DNA of 64,000 nt from JAPOUP01 sp965203255 (GTDB lineage Bacteria; Pseudomonadota; Alphaproteobacteria; Rhodobacterales; Rhodobacteraceae), in the NCBI GenBank assembly GCA_965203255.1, contig OZ241882.1, positions 6,076,001 to 6,140,000 of the forward strand, written 5' to 3'. The position numbers and the translations under genes are program-made. Below the pieces are notes generated by a model, which did no database searches, had not been told where the DNA came from, and saw only the letters and a list, made by a program, of their open reading frames with translations. Shown here one piece after another: positions 36,537 to 46,212 of this stretch (within the stretch, counting starts at the first letter, position 1; each line of letters opens with the position of its first letter).

Positions 36537-38354
36537 ATGACCGATAAGGGCATCACGCTTCGCGGCGGCAAGGCGACCGACACCTTGGACGGCGGCGACG
36601 GCAACGACACCCTCTACGGCGGCGCGGGCGACGACACCCTCGATGGCTGGTCCGGCAACGACACCCTCTACGGCGGCGACGGCAACGACACCCTCTACGG
36701 TGGTGCGGGAGTCGACATACTGTTTGGCGGTCGCGGCGACGATGTTCTGGTCGGTGGCAAGGGCTGAGATTCCCTGTTTGGTGGCTTGGGTGCTGACACC
36801 TTTGTATTTGCTGTGGGAGACGGACCTGACGCCATCTACGGTTTCGAGGACGGCGACACCATTAAGATTACGGGCGTGTCCGGCGGGTTCCCGGGGTTGA
36901 CCATCGAGCAGGACGGCGCCGACGCCGTCATCCGCTACGGCGACGGCGACACAATCAGGCTGTCGGGCGTGTCGGCGGACAGCCTCAATAAAGACAATTT
37001 CGACTTCGAGCCTTATATCGATCCCGATCTCCAGCCTCCTTCTCAGGTGCCCGCCGAGGAAACCCCACAGGGTGGTGACGACGACGGCACCGACCGGGCC
37101 GGCGACGAGTTAACTAGCGGCGCTACCCCGAAGGACGATCCCGCCAAAGGGATCACGCTAAAGGGCACCAGGGGCGGCGACACCCTAAGCGGCGGCGCTG
37201 GCGACGACACGCTGAAGGGCGGCAACGGCGGCGACACCCTAAGCGGCGGCGCTGGCGACGACACGCTGAAGGGCGGCAACGGCGGCGACACCCTAAGCGG
37301 CGGCGCTGGCGACGACACGCTGAAGGGCGGCAACGGCGGCGACACCTTCGCGTTCGTGGCGGGGGACGGCCACGACACCATCGTCGATTTCGGGGCCGGC
37401 GACACGATCCGCATCGACGGGGTGTCCGGCGGGTTCGCGTCACTGGTTATCGAGCAGGACGGCGCCGACGCCGTCATCCGCCACGGCGACGGCGACACCA
37501 TCCGGCTGTCGGGCGTCTCGGCGGACTCGCTGGGCGCGGTCGACTTCGAATTGCCCTCCAGCGACGTCGGGGCCTCGGACACGCCGGCCCCCAAAGGCGT
37601 CACCCTGAACGGCGGCGAGGGCGCCGACACCCTGACGGGCGGTCGGGGCGCCGACACCCTCTACGGTTGGGATAGCGGCGACACTCTGAAGGGCGGCGAT
37701 GGAGACGACCACCTCTACGGCGATGACGGCGGTTCGGGTGGCTTGGCTGAGGGCGGCGGTGACGACATCCTCTATGGCGAGGGCGGCAATGATTACCTCA
37801 ACGGCGAGGGTGGTGACGACACCCTCTACGGCGGCAAGGGCCGTGACGACCTGAATGGTGGCGGCGGCGACGACACCCTGGAGGGCGGAAAGGGCAAAGA
37901 CTATCTCTGGGGTGCCCTTGGCGACGACACCCTCCACGGCGGCACCGGCGGCGACACGCTCTACGGCGACTTCCACTCGGGTGGAAAAAGCGACGGCGGC
38001 AACGATACCCTCTACGGTGACGACGGCGACGACACCCTCTACGGCGACTCCTACAGTGGTGAAGGCAAGGGCGGCAACGACACCCTTGAGGGCGGAAAAG
38101 GCAACGATGACCTTTATGGCGGCGGCGGAGCCGACCGGTTCGTGTTCGACTGGGAGTCCGAAACCGACACCATCCACGACTTCGAGGACGGGCTGGACAC
38201 AATCGTCATCAGGGGGCTGAAATTCTCCGACCTCGACATCAAGCAAAGCGGCGGCGACACCGTGATCAGCGGCCCCTCCGATGCTTTCTCGATCGTGATC
38301 GAGGATTTCCAGGTCTCGCTGCTGACCGCGGCCGATTTCGATTTCATCGCCTGA
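36537..38354 (+). pseudogene. RTX (hemolysin-type calcium-binding repeat) protein with one internal TGA
   Basis: From the ATG at 36537 (AGGAGACAGG upstream) the frame runs 606 codons with one TGA at 36765-36767, giving pieces of 76 aa and, after it, about 529 codons. GGxGxDxLxGG nonapeptides that form calcium-binding beta-rolls occur in three blocks: about codons 15-95, 200-270 and 355-540. They are separated by two similar EQDGADAVIRYGDGDTIRLS-type modules (codons about 120-150 and 300-330). The C-terminus (VVIEDFQVSLLTAADFDFIA) looks like a type I secretion signal. The sequence around the stop, GKG then DSLFGGLGADTF, shows it is a point change within a repeat. No secretion genes are adjacent. 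Confidence 0.82.
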
Positions 38355-38452
38355 CTCGTCGCTGCTCGATCCGAAAGGCTTTGATGTTTCAGGAAGCGCC
38401 GCACGGTGGAGGCACACAGCACAGTTGTAGACGAATGCCCGGATTCGGCCCT

Positions 38453-38692
38453 TCAACCTGCCCGATTCAGACGTGCGGTGCGCCCGCCGCGGCGGCGGAC
38501 CAGCTTACTCGCCCGTCCGGGAAGTTCTTCCGTGATTCTGCGCCGCTCTTCCGGTGCCATTGATGACCATCGACTGATCTCGTCAATCGAACGCATACAG
38601 CCGGTGCAAAGCTGGGAATCCGGATGCACGACGCAAATGCGCACACAGGGCGAATCGACTTCGTCCCGCCTCCAGAGAATCTCGTCTTTCAC
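38453..38692 (-). CDS. DUF1289 family protein
   Basis: Small protein of 79 aa with the DUF1289 cysteine pattern: SPCVRICVVHPDSQLCTGCM, followed by RSIDEISRWSSMAPEERR. The cysteines suggest an iron-sulfur or metal site, but the function is not established. Its start overlaps the stop of ruvX by four bases (ATGA), so it is translated with ruvX in one operon. Confidence 0.88.
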   Translation of the reverse strand: MKDEILWRRDEVDSPCVRICVVHPDSQLCTGCMRSIDEISRWSSMAPEERRRITEELPGRASKLVRRRGGRTARLNRAG

Positions 38693-39165
38693 CTACCAGC
38701 CCTCAGATTTTGCATCCTGTCCAATGCGCCTTGAAGGATATAGCCAGCCGCGACATGGTTGATAACCTCTCCGCGACGTTTTCGGGACGTATCCGCCTCA
38801 AGCAGCAAACGTTCTGCGGCGACCGTGCTGAGTCGTTCGTCCCAGAACACAATGGGAAGGTTGGTCAGACGGGCGAGGTTACGGGTAAACGCCCGGGTCG
38901 ACTGGCAGCGTCTTCCTTCGGTGCCGTCCATGTTCAACGGTAGCCCGATGACAAAGCCAGCCAGGCTCCGATTGTCTGCCACTGCCAGCAGGCGAGCGGC
39001 ATCCTCCCGGAACTTCCTCCGTCGGATGGTCTGTAACGGTGTGGCGATCGCTCGGAAGGAATCCGATACCGCGATTCCAATCGTTGCCGCGCCTAGATCA
39101 AGCCCGGCGATGGCCTGCGCTGCGGGTAGGTCAGCAACGAATTCCGCAATGTTTTTGTGGATCAT
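38689..39165 (-). CDS. ruvX: Putative pre-16S rRNA nuclease / Holliday junction resolvase RuvX (YqgF)
   Basis: RNase H-like nuclease of 158 aa. In other bacteria YqgF matures 16S rRNA and has been linked to Holliday junction resolution. Seen: the first catalytic Asp in IAGLDLGAATIGIAVSD, GFVIGLPLNMDG, the catalytic Glu and second region in IVFWDERLSTVAAERLLLEA, and the C-terminal Asp-containing HVAAGYILQGALD (usually DxxAAxxILQ; the Asp is His here). It overlaps ccmI upstream and the DUF1289 gene downstream. Confidence 0.88.
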   Translation of the reverse strand: MIHKNIAEFVADLPAAQAIAGLDLGAATIGIAVSDSFRAIATPLQTIRRRKFREDAARLLAVADNRSLAGFVIGLPLNMDGTEGRRCQSTRAFTRNLARLTNLPIVFWDERLSTVAAERLLLEADTSRKRRGEVINHVAAGYILQGALDRMQNLRAGR

Positions 39166-40397
39166 TCCGCCACACCTGATCCGACAGCGGCAGCACGAAT
39201 CAACGCAAGTGCTTCAATGTCATCAACAAATCTCTCTCGTGCCTTTGCCCAGAATTCAGACGCACGCGTCGTGTCGCCGAGGACTCCCAAGGACCGGATG
39301 AGCCGGGCCCATTCCACGGGAGAATCGCTTCCTTCGCTCTCGATCCTCTCGGCCAGCCCCATTACCATACCAAGTATCATCTCCCGCCTGTCATCGGCAT
39401 CCAATCCGCTTGCTGCCTCGATGTCCTCAACTGTAGGGCCAGGAAGCGGAGGTGCCTGAATGGCGGATGGGACATTTCGGATCCCTGCAGCCTGCGCCAC
39501 GTCCTTTATCTGATCCATGATCGGTTGAATCCACGGTGCATCCGGAGGGCCTTGCTCCAAGAGCGTACGCCAAATCCTGAACGTCAGGTCAGGACGCCCG
39601 CCCTGGGCAAGCATAAGACCCATGTAAAACCGCGCTTGGCTATGCCCGGGATCAAGTTGCAGCGCCGTTCGTAACGCAGCCTCCGCTTCCGGCGAAACGA
39701 ATCCATTGGTCGCAAGCACCAGGTGATGGGCGAGCGTGGCATAGTCATCTGCTGTAGCAGCTTCACCCTTCAATGCAATCAGGCGAGACTGCGCGGCATG
39801 AGCGGCCTTATGGTTGCCTAGGAGGGCTTCGTACCGAGCCAGAAGCTGCCATCCCTCAAGTTCACCGGGATTCTCCGCGACAGTCTCACGAAGCCTGTCC
39901 ATTAGGCCAAGCAGAGTCGGGTCAACACCTTCTGGCGCCACCCAGGCTTGATCTATCCAAGCCTCCATCTCCGTTTGACTCATACGAGATCCATGGATTT
40001 CCTCAGCGAGCGCAATGCGTTCCGCAAGTGGTAGGTCCGGATAACCGGGAGCGCCGATCCGAAGATAGAGTCCGACCGATCCACCCAACATCAAGATGCA
40101 GATGCCAATGGCAAGGGCTGCAGATGCGAATCTGGGTGGACTTGCTGATTTCGCCGCCCGTGCAGTCCTGTCCGCGTCAAGCAGTCGCCGCGACACCTCG
40201 ATGCGTACACGCCCCGCCTCCTCTTCCGTCAGGATTCCCCGGGCAACATCACGGTCGACCTCCGCGAGCTGGTCGCGGTAGATGTGCATATCCTGAATGG
40301 TATCGGGCTCTCCATCGTCGCGCCGACGCAGGAGCGCCATTGCAGGGAGCCCGCTTACAGCTAGCGCCAGTGTCCCTGCAATCAGCCAGAATTCCAT
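39162..40397 (-). CDS. ccmI: Cytochrome c biogenesis protein CcmI
   Basis: Membrane component of the system I cytochrome c maturation pathway that holds apocytochrome c for heme ligation, 411 aa. Two N-terminal membrane helices (about residues 3-22 and 91-112) flank a cytoplasmic loop with the leucine-zipper-like DQLAEVDRDVARGILTEEEA segment typical of CcmI. The periplasmic part has TPR repeats (for example WQLLARYEALLGNHKAAHAA, ALRTALQLDPGHSQARFYMG). I chose the ATG at 40397 because GGAGG lies seven bases upstream, not the longer frame to 40499. Other ccm genes are not in the window. Confidence 0.88.
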   Translation of the reverse strand: MEFWLIAGTLALAVSGLPAMALLRRRDDGEPDTIQDMHIYRDQLAEVDRDVARGILTEEEAGRVRIEVSRRLLDADRTARAAKSASPPRFASAALAIGICILMLGGSVGLYLRIGAPGYPDLPLAERIALAEEIHGSRMSQTEMEAWIDQAWVAPEGVDPTLLGLMDRLRETVAENPGELEGWQLLARYEALLGNHKAAHAAQSRLIALKGEAATADDYATLAHHLVLATNGFVSPEAEAALRTALQLDPGHSQARFYMGLMLAQGGRPDLTFRIWRTLLEQGPPDAPWIQPIMDQIKDVAQAAGIRNVPSAIQAPPLPGPTVEDIEAASGLDADDRREMILGMVMGLAERIESEGSDSPVEWARLIRSLGVLGDTTRASEFWAKARERFVDDIEALALIRAAAVGSGVAE

Positions 40398-40597
40398 CTG
40401 GACCTCCTCCACAACCCCAATCGGTGTACAGCTTCCAGGTTCGCTGGAAAACCAGATTGCCGGTCTTGCGCAACTGCTCTTGCATACCTTATGTCGCAAT
40501 ATTCGCCGCGAGTGCCGTTCGCTGAATTGGAATTCAACGCTGAGAGGCCCACTTTGGCTGGAATGAACCCGCGCAGATGCCCCTCAGAGATCCCGCG

Positions 40598-41842
40598 ATG
40601 AAGCGCTATTCCGCACTATCGATCATACGTGAAGCATTGCGCGGCCACTCGGGATGGGTGCGGGCATGGGCTTCGCCCGAACCGTGCGCAAGGTATGATG
40701 TGATAATTGTCGGAGCAGGCGGACATGGTCTCGCGACCGCCTACTACCTTGGAAAGAACTTTGGAATCACCAATGTTGCGGTATTGGAAAAGGGCTGGCT
40801 CGGTGGTGGAAATACCGGGCGAAACACGACGATCATTCGGTCGAACTATCTGCAGGATGCGTCCGCAGCGATCTATGAAAAGTCCCGCAGCCTTTACGAA
40901 TCACTTAGCCAGGAACTGAACTTCAACGTCATGTTCAGCCCCCGAGGCGTCATGATGCTCGCGCAGACCCAGCACGAGGTCCGGGGCTATCAGCGCACCG
41001 CCCAGGCGAATGCCCTGCAGGGCGTTGAGACCGAGTTCATCGGCCCCGACCGGGTGAAAGGGCTATGCCCGATTATCAGCATCTCTGGCCCGCGATATCC
41101 CGTGCTCGGTGCTCTCTGGCAGCCACGGGGAGGAACCGCCCGCCACGATGCTGTGGCTTGGGGCTATGCGCGGGCGTGTTCCGACATGGGGATGCACATA
41201 ATCCAGAATTGCGAGGTGACGGGCATCCGCACAGAGGGAGGAAAGGTCATGGGAGTGACCACCGCCCGCGGAAACATTGACTGCTCGAAGCTCGGCATTG
41301 TGGTGGCAGGACATTCGGGGCAACTGGCGGCAATGGCTGGCTTCCGGCTGCCCATCGAGTCTGTCGCACTGCAGGCGCTCGTATCCGAACCGGTCAAGCC
41401 TTGCATGAACGTGGTTGTGATGGCCAACACCGTGCACGGATATATGAGCCAGTCGGATAAGGGCGAACTTGTTATTGGCGGCGGCGCCGATGGCTTTAAC
41501 AACTTTACGCAGCGTGGATCATTCCACCACATCGAGGAGACTGTGCGCGCATTGGTCGAGACATTTCCGATCATCTCTCGACTGAAGATGCTTCGCCAAT
41601 GGGGCGGAATTGTGGACATGACCGGTGACCGGTCCCCGATTATTTCAGGAACGCCAGTAGAAGGCTGCTTCATCAACTGCGGCTGGGGTACGGGTGGCTT
41701 CAAGGCGATTCCGGGTTCCGGTTGGGCTATGGCGGAATTGATGGCCAAGGGAGAGTCGTCGCTTGCCAGGGATTTTGGGTTGGATCGGTTCCGTGAGGGT
41801 CGTTTCATCGATGAGAGCGTGGCGGCGGGAGTGGCGCACTGA
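40598..41842 (+). CDS. soxB: Sarcosine oxidase subunit beta
   Basis: FAD-containing beta subunit of heterotetrameric sarcosine oxidase, which oxidatively demethylates sarcosine to glycine. 414 aa. Seen: the N-terminal MKRYSALSIIREALRGHSGW that marks the true start, the dinucleotide motif DVIIVGAGGHGLATAYYLGK, and RNTTIIRSNYL. The GGTARHDAVAWGYARA region contains the histidine that carries covalent FMN in studied homologues. The C-terminal FINCGWGTGGFKAIPGSG closes the FAD domain. First gene of the soxBDAG operon, divergent from ccmI. Confidence 0.94.
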   Translation: MKRYSALSIIREALRGHSGWVRAWASPEPCARYDVIIVGAGGHGLATAYYLGKNFGITNVAVLEKGWLGGGNTGRNTTIIRSNYLQDASAAIYEKSRSLYESLSQELNFNVMFSPRGVMMLAQTQHEVRGYQRTAQANALQGVETEFIGPDRVKGLCPIISISGPRYPVLGALWQPRGGTARHDAVAWGYARACSDMGMHIIQNCEVTGIRTEGGKVMGVTTARGNIDCSKLGIVVAGHSGQLAAMAGFRLPIESVALQALVSEPVKPCMNVVVMANTVHGYMSQSDKGELVIGGGADGFNNFTQRGSFHHIEETVRALVETFPIISRLKMLRQWGGIVDMTGDRSPIISGTPVEGCFINCGWGTGGFKAIPGSGWAMAELMAKGESSLARDFGLDRFREGRFIDESVAAGVAH

Positions 41843-41951
41843 TGAATGGATGGCTGAATTTACCCTGGGCTTCGAATTGGCTGGCGGTGGTGATGCTTCG
41901 ACCGTCGGGCCCGGACCAAAGAGGGGCCAGCTTCATGGCAATGGGAACTCA

Positions 41952-42281
41952 ATGCTGACACTGCGATGCCCATACTGTGGAGTGGATGCTGACGAAACCG
42001 AGCTTGTTCCTGGCGGTGAGGCGCATCTCCGGCGGATGGCGTCCAATTCCAGTGACGCGGAATTCGAGGCCTATCTGTTCCTTCGGGAGAATCCACGCGG
42101 CGTGCATCTAGAGCGCTGGCGGCATGCCAGCGGCTGCGGAAAGTGGTTTCATGCAGCCCGGGACACGGTGACAATGGAAGTGTTTGGAACCTATTCGGCA
42201 CAGGTTACCGAACCTCCCCTGGAGATCAGGGACAGGATAGCCGAAAAAAGGTCTGGCTGGAGTTGGAGGGAATTCTCATGA
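41952..42281 (+). CDS. soxD: Sarcosine oxidase subunit delta
   Basis: Small zinc-binding subunit of the sarcosine oxidase complex, 109 aa. The paired cysteines in LRCPYCGVDADE and the later histidine and cysteine in WRHASGCGKWFHAARDT form the usual zinc site. The conserved GEAHLRR and EAYLFLRENPRGVHLERW stretches identify the family. The ATG at 41952 places CPYCG at residue 6, as in relatives; the frame is open further upstream but without similarity. The stop overlaps the soxA start (ATGA). Confidence 0.92.
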   Translation: MLTLRCPYCGVDADETELVPGGEAHLRRMASNSSDAEFEAYLFLRENPRGVHLERWRHASGCGKWFHAARDTVTMEVFGTYSAQVTEPPLEIRDRIAEKRSGWSWREFS

Positions 42282-45200
42282 GCGCCCGACTGGCCACTGG
42301 TGGTCGTCTGCTTGATCGTTCCCGGCCGATTGGATTTACGTTCAATGGATCACGTATGCGGGGATTCGAGGGGGATACCCTCGCATCGGCTCTACTGGCG
42401 AACGATCAGGTCCTGGTGGGACGGTCGTTCAAGTACCATCGACCCCGGGGAATCGTCGCCAGCGGGATGGAAGAACCCAACGCCTTGGTTGGAATCGGTC
42501 TTGAGGGACGGTTTGAGCCAAATCAACGCGCAACGGCTCAGGAACTCTATGACGGACTTCACGCCGTAAGCCAGAATCACTGGCCGAGTCTTGAGTTCGA
42601 TTTGGGTAGGCTAGGCGATCTGGCTTCAAGTCTGCTGCCTGCCGGATTCTACTACAAGACATTCATGCACCCACGCGCTGCTTGGCAGCATGTCTTCGAA
42701 CCATTCATCAGACGCGCGGCGGGTCTTGGGAAAGCGCCGAGGGATCGCGATCCCGACATCTATGAACATTTCCATGTGCATGTCGATGTCTTGGTGATCG
42801 GCGGTGGAGTCGCGGGGCTTGCCGCCGCGCGACAGGCTGGCGCGGCAGGGGCGAAGGTTCTGTTGCTTGAACAGTCCCCACATTGGGGGGGGCGGACGGC
42901 CGTCGATGGTGCCGTCGTGAACGGAATGCCGGAGATGGATTGGATCCGGGAGACCTTAGCCGAACTGGCCCGTATGGATAACGTCCGGACCCGCACCCGA
43001 TGCATGGCTGTGGGAATCCATGACCATGGTCACGTGATTGCCTGCGAACGGCTTACCGACCATCAACCTACAGAGGGTGTGCCTCGCAACAGGCTATGGC
43101 GGATTCGCGCAAAGCAGGTGGTGATGGCCACGGGTGCCATCGAGAGACCACTGTCCTTTGCTGACAACGACGTCCCAGGTGTCATGCTCGCTAGCGCCAT
43201 TCGCGACTACGTTGTGAACTGGGGAGTTTCGCCGGGCGACCGAACGGTGGTCGTGACCAACAACGACGACGCCTATCGTACCGCCATCACCCTGAAAGAG
43301 GCTGGGCTAGAGGTTCCAGCGGTGATTGACGCTCGGGCACAGGTTTGGGGACCGCTGCCAGAACAGGCGCGTGGGTTGGGGATCAGGATAGAGTGCGGCA
43401 AAGCTGTCACGGCTGTGAACGGCCGCAATCGGGTCATCGGAGTGGGCGTCGCCGTTCAGGCAGGTGAGGGTGCGGTGATTGAGGACATTGCCTGCGATGC
43501 GGTCGCCATGTCGGGAGGGTGGTCTCCTACAGTGCATCTGTGGTCGCATTGTGGCGGCAGGTTGCTGTGGGATGATGTGAACTCCCAATTCCGGCCAGAT
43601 CCGGACCGCCCGCCAACCGGTGCGGATGGTGAGGGATTTGTGCGCCCGGCGGGAGCGGCGAATGGCGCGATGACAGTTGGGGAGTGTCTTGCTGATGCGG
43701 ATTCCCAGGGTAGGGCTGCGGCTCTGGCAACCGGATACAGAAAGCGAAGAAGAGCCGCACCAAAGGCCGCTGAAGAACAGCATCAGCCGATTCTGCCGGT
43801 ATGGATGATGCCGCAGGGAGCGAGCCGGCGGCTTCAACAGAGGATTTGGTTGGACTACCAGAACGATGTAAAGGTCTCAGATGTTCGGTTGGCGGCTAGG
43901 GAAGGTTATGAGTCCGTCGAACATGCCAAGCGATACACCACCCTTGGAATGGCGACAGATCAAGGAAAACTCAGTAATGTAAATGGATTGGCGGTACTAT
44001 CCAAACAACTGGATGCAGAAATTCCCGATGTTGGCACGACCACGTTCCGTCCCCCCTATGCCCCAATTCCGCTGGGCGCAATTGCTGGAGAGGCACGAGG
44101 CCAGCTGTTTCAGCCGCTTCGCCGCACGCCGATTGACAGCTGGCACGAGGCCCATGGCGCCTATTGGGAACCGGTGGGGCAGTGGCGCCGTCCATATTGC
44201 TACCGCCTCGGCGATGAGAGCATCGATGAGGCGGTGCGGCGGGAGGTAAGGAACACCCGAGAGAGACTTGGTCTCCTCGATGCTTCCACACTGGGAAAGA
44301 TACTGGTTCAGGGGCCGGACGCTGCCAGATTCGTTGACATGATGTACACTGGCATGATGTCGACCTTACGAACGGGTCGCTGCCGTTACGGATTGATGTG
44401 CGATGAGAACGGTTTCCTGATCGACGACGGGGTTGTCGCGCGGGTCGGCGAGCAAGCCTTTCTCTGTCACACGACATCCGGTGGTGCGGATCGGATTCAC
44501 GCCCACATGGAAGAGTGGCTGCAGACAGAATGGTGGGACTGGCAGGTCTACACGCTGAATCTGACGGAGCAGTTCGCCCAAATTGCCGTCGTTGGTCCGA
44601 ATGCCCGTGACGCGCTCGAACAGATGGGCGGCATGAACCTGGATTCAGAGGAGTTGCCGTTCATGTCATGGGCAGACGGGACGATCGGAGGTTTCGGGGT
44701 TCGCATTTTCAGCGTGAGTTTCTCAGGGGAAAGTTCGTTCGAACTTTCCGTCGGGGCGAACCAGGGCAAAGAGCTTTGGCAGACTTTGATTGAAGTCGGG
44801 AACGAATTCGGTGCGATGCCATATGGTACGGAAGCGCTTCATGTAATGCGGGCCGAAAAAGGGTTCATAATGATCGGCGATGAGACAGACGGCACAGTCA
44901 TTCCGCAGGATCTTGGTCTCCACTGGGCCATCTCAAAAAAGAAGTCCGATTACTTGGGCAGGCGCGCCCAGGAGCGCTCCAGTATGACTGATCCAAACCG
45001 GTGGAGGTTAGTGGGTCTCGAAACGCTGGACGGCTCGGTTCTTCCCAATGGCGCATATGCTGCGGCAGACGGAATGAACGCGAACGGGCAACGGATTGTT
45101 CAAGGTCGGGTAACGTCAGCCTACTACTCACCGACGCTCGAAAGGGGGATCGCGATGGGGCTGGTTCTGCGGGGCCCAGAGCGGATGGGAGAGGTGCTGG

Positions 45201-45289
45201 AGTTCCCATGCAGCGACGGTCTGGTCCGCAAGGCCCGGGTTGTAAGCCCCGTCTTTCACAACTCTGAAATGGAAGGGCGGAATGTCTGA
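42278..45289 (+). CDS. soxA: Sarcosine oxidase subunit alpha
   Basis: Large subunit of 1003 aa. It binds NAD+ and holds the tetrahydrofolate site that captures the methyl group as 5,10-methylene-THF. Domains in order: a Fer2_4-like N-terminus (about 10-100, GRSFKYHRPRGIVASGMEEP), an NAD/FAD-binding module with DVLVIGGGVAGLAAARQAGA at about 170 and VVMATGAIERPLSFADNDVP, and a C-terminal aminomethyltransferase (GCV_T) domain from about 610 (AHGAYWEPVGQWRRPYCYRL; later LHVMRAEKGFIMIGDETDGT). The start is fixed by the ATGA overlap with soxD. It overlaps soxG by eight bases. Confidence 0.94.
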   Translation: MSARLATGGRLLDRSRPIGFTFNGSRMRGFEGDTLASALLANDQVLVGRSFKYHRPRGIVASGMEEPNALVGIGLEGRFEPNQRATAQELYDGLHAVSQNHWPSLEFDLGRLGDLASSLLPAGFYYKTFMHPRAAWQHVFEPFIRRAAGLGKAPRDRDPDIYEHFHVHVDVLVIGGGVAGLAAARQAGAAGAKVLLLEQSPHWGGRTAVDGAVVNGMPEMDWIRETLAELARMDNVRTRTRCMAVGIHDHGHVIACERLTDHQPTEGVPRNRLWRIRAKQVVMATGAIERPLSFADNDVPGVMLASAIRDYVVNWGVSPGDRTVVVTNNDDAYRTAITLKEAGLEVPAVIDARAQVWGPLPEQARGLGIRIECGKAVTAVNGRNRVIGVGVAVQAGEGAVIEDIACDAVAMSGGWSPTVHLWSHCGGRLLWDDVNSQFRPDPDRPPTGADGEGFVRPAGAANGAMTVGECLADADSQGRAAALATGYRKRRRAAPKAAEEQHQPILPVWMMPQGASRRLQQRIWLDYQNDVKVSDVRLAAREGYESVEHAKRYTTLGMATDQGKLSNVNGLAVLSKQLDAEIPDVGTTTFRPPYAPIPLGAIAGEARGQLFQPLRRTPIDSWHEAHGAYWEPVGQWRRPYCYRLGDESIDEAVRREVRNTRERLGLLDASTLGKILVQGPDAARFVDMMYTGMMSTLRTGRCRYGLMCDENGFLIDDGVVARVGEQAFLCHTTSGGADRIHAHMEEWLQTEWWDWQVYTLNLTEQFAQIAVVGPNARDALEQMGGMNLDSEELPFMSWADGTIGGFGVRIFSVSFSGESSFELSVGANQGKELWQTLIEVGNEFGAMPYGTEALHVMRAEKGFIMIGDETDGTVIPQDLGLHWAISKKKSDYLGRRAQERSSMTDPNRWRLVGLETLDGSVLPNGAYAAADGMNANGQRIVQGRVTSAYYSPTLERGIAMGLVLRGPERMGEVLEFPCSDGLVRKARVVSPVFHNSEMEGRNV

Positions 45290-45833
45290 CGCTGAGGCTA
45301 TGTCGCACGGATTCGCAACCATAAGAAAGATCGATCGATGCGGCATGGTTACAGTCCGTGGTGACCTCACCTCGACCTTACTTAAGGATGTTGTAAGAAA
45401 GGCTACAGGTGTCGCAGTCCCCAGCCAGGGCAAGGCGCAATTCGCCGGTCAACATGGCATCCTATGGATGTCACCCGATGAATTGCTGGTGTTCTGCCCT
45501 CTCGACGGCACGGCGAATGCAGTGGCGAAAATGGAGGCTGGCCTTAAGGGAACGCATGCCCTTGTGGCTGATGTCTCCGATGCTCGGTCCGTATTTTCCG
45601 TAACTGGAGATGGTGCGCGCGAGGTTTTGGCGAAGCTCACTCCGGCGGATGTTTCTCCGGGTGCATTGGAGGCAGGCATGATCCGGCGATCACGTCTTGC
45701 ACAGGTTCCTGCGGCATTTTGGTTGGCTGCGGACAATACCATCACAGTTATCTGCTTCAGGTCTGTCGCAGACTATGTGCTTGACCTGCTGTCTTCCGCC
45801 GCCACACCCGGCAGCGAAGTAGGGTATTTCTGA
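45282..45833 (+). CDS. soxG: Sarcosine oxidase subunit gamma
   Basis: Gamma subunit of 183 aa with the SoxG/GCV_T-like fold. Features include HGILWMSPDELLVFCPLDGT, ALVADVSDARSVFSVTGDGA and the C-terminal CFRSVADYVLDLLSSAATPG. It has no active site of its own but is needed for the complex. It is the last gene of the operon; downstream one-carbon genes sometimes found with sox (glyA, folD, purU) are absent here. Confidence 0.92.
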   Translation: MSDAEAMSHGFATIRKIDRCGMVTVRGDLTSTLLKDVVRKATGVAVPSQGKAQFAGQHGILWMSPDELLVFCPLDGTANAVAKMEAGLKGTHALVADVSDARSVFSVTGDGAREVLAKLTPADVSPGALEAGMIRRSRLAQVPAAFWLAADNTITVICFRSVADYVLDLLSSAATPGSEVGYF

Positions 45834-46135
45834 GTCCGTTCCATCCGTCATCTGGATGCCGAACGAAGGGTGGCAACGGGAACGGCGCAGGAGCAGGTCA
45901 CATTCGGGGTTCACGCGTAGGATGGGTGATGCAGGGTGAGATGGTAGTGCGGGCGATCAGGTGGAAGCGCACCTAAGGTGCCTCAGGAGTCCTTGGGGGC
46001 AGACCCGGCGCATCGGAAGCCCATGTATGCCCGTGCGCATCTGGATATCCCCACGCCTTCACGGCAGTTTTTCAGGCGTTATGGAACATCGTATTCGCTG
46101 CCGTGGGTTGCGCTTCCCCGAGAGGTTCATTCTTC
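45834..46135. other. Intergenic region downstream of soxG
   Basis: Nothing recognised. A frame connected to the following gene is open through part of it, but a good promoter lies inside that frame, so it is probably untranslated. Confidence 0.3.
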
Positions 46136-46163
46136 TTGACAAACGTATGGCATGCCATAAGAT
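46136..46163 (+). promoter_or_regulatory. Sigma70-type promoter for the sigma-4-like gene
   Basis: TTGACA at 46136-46141 and TAAGAT at 46158-46163, spaced by 16 bp. Transcription would start near 46170, about 43 bases before the proposed TTG start of the next gene. The perfect -35 and near-consensus -10 make this the clearest promoter I saw in the window. Confidence 0.55.
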
Positions 46164-46212
46164 CACGGCCTGTAGAGAGTCGGCGTTTGCGCGTGTTTTG
46201 GAGAGGCAGCCA

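Noticed and set aside
36765..36785. RTX region as two separate genes
   Set aside because: Both parts are in one frame, the stop falls inside a repeat unit, and no start or ribosome-binding site is seen for the second part.
22679..38354. Alternative genetic code with TGA read as tryptophan
   Set aside because: Intact core genes such as sodB, soxA and xthA end at TGA or use TGG for conserved tryptophans, and two of the three internal TGAs replace residues other than Trp.
45961..46212. N-terminal extension of the sigma-4-like protein
   Set aside because: A strong promoter lies within it and a good ribosome-binding site precedes the TTG at 46213; the extension has no similarity to the domains that follow.
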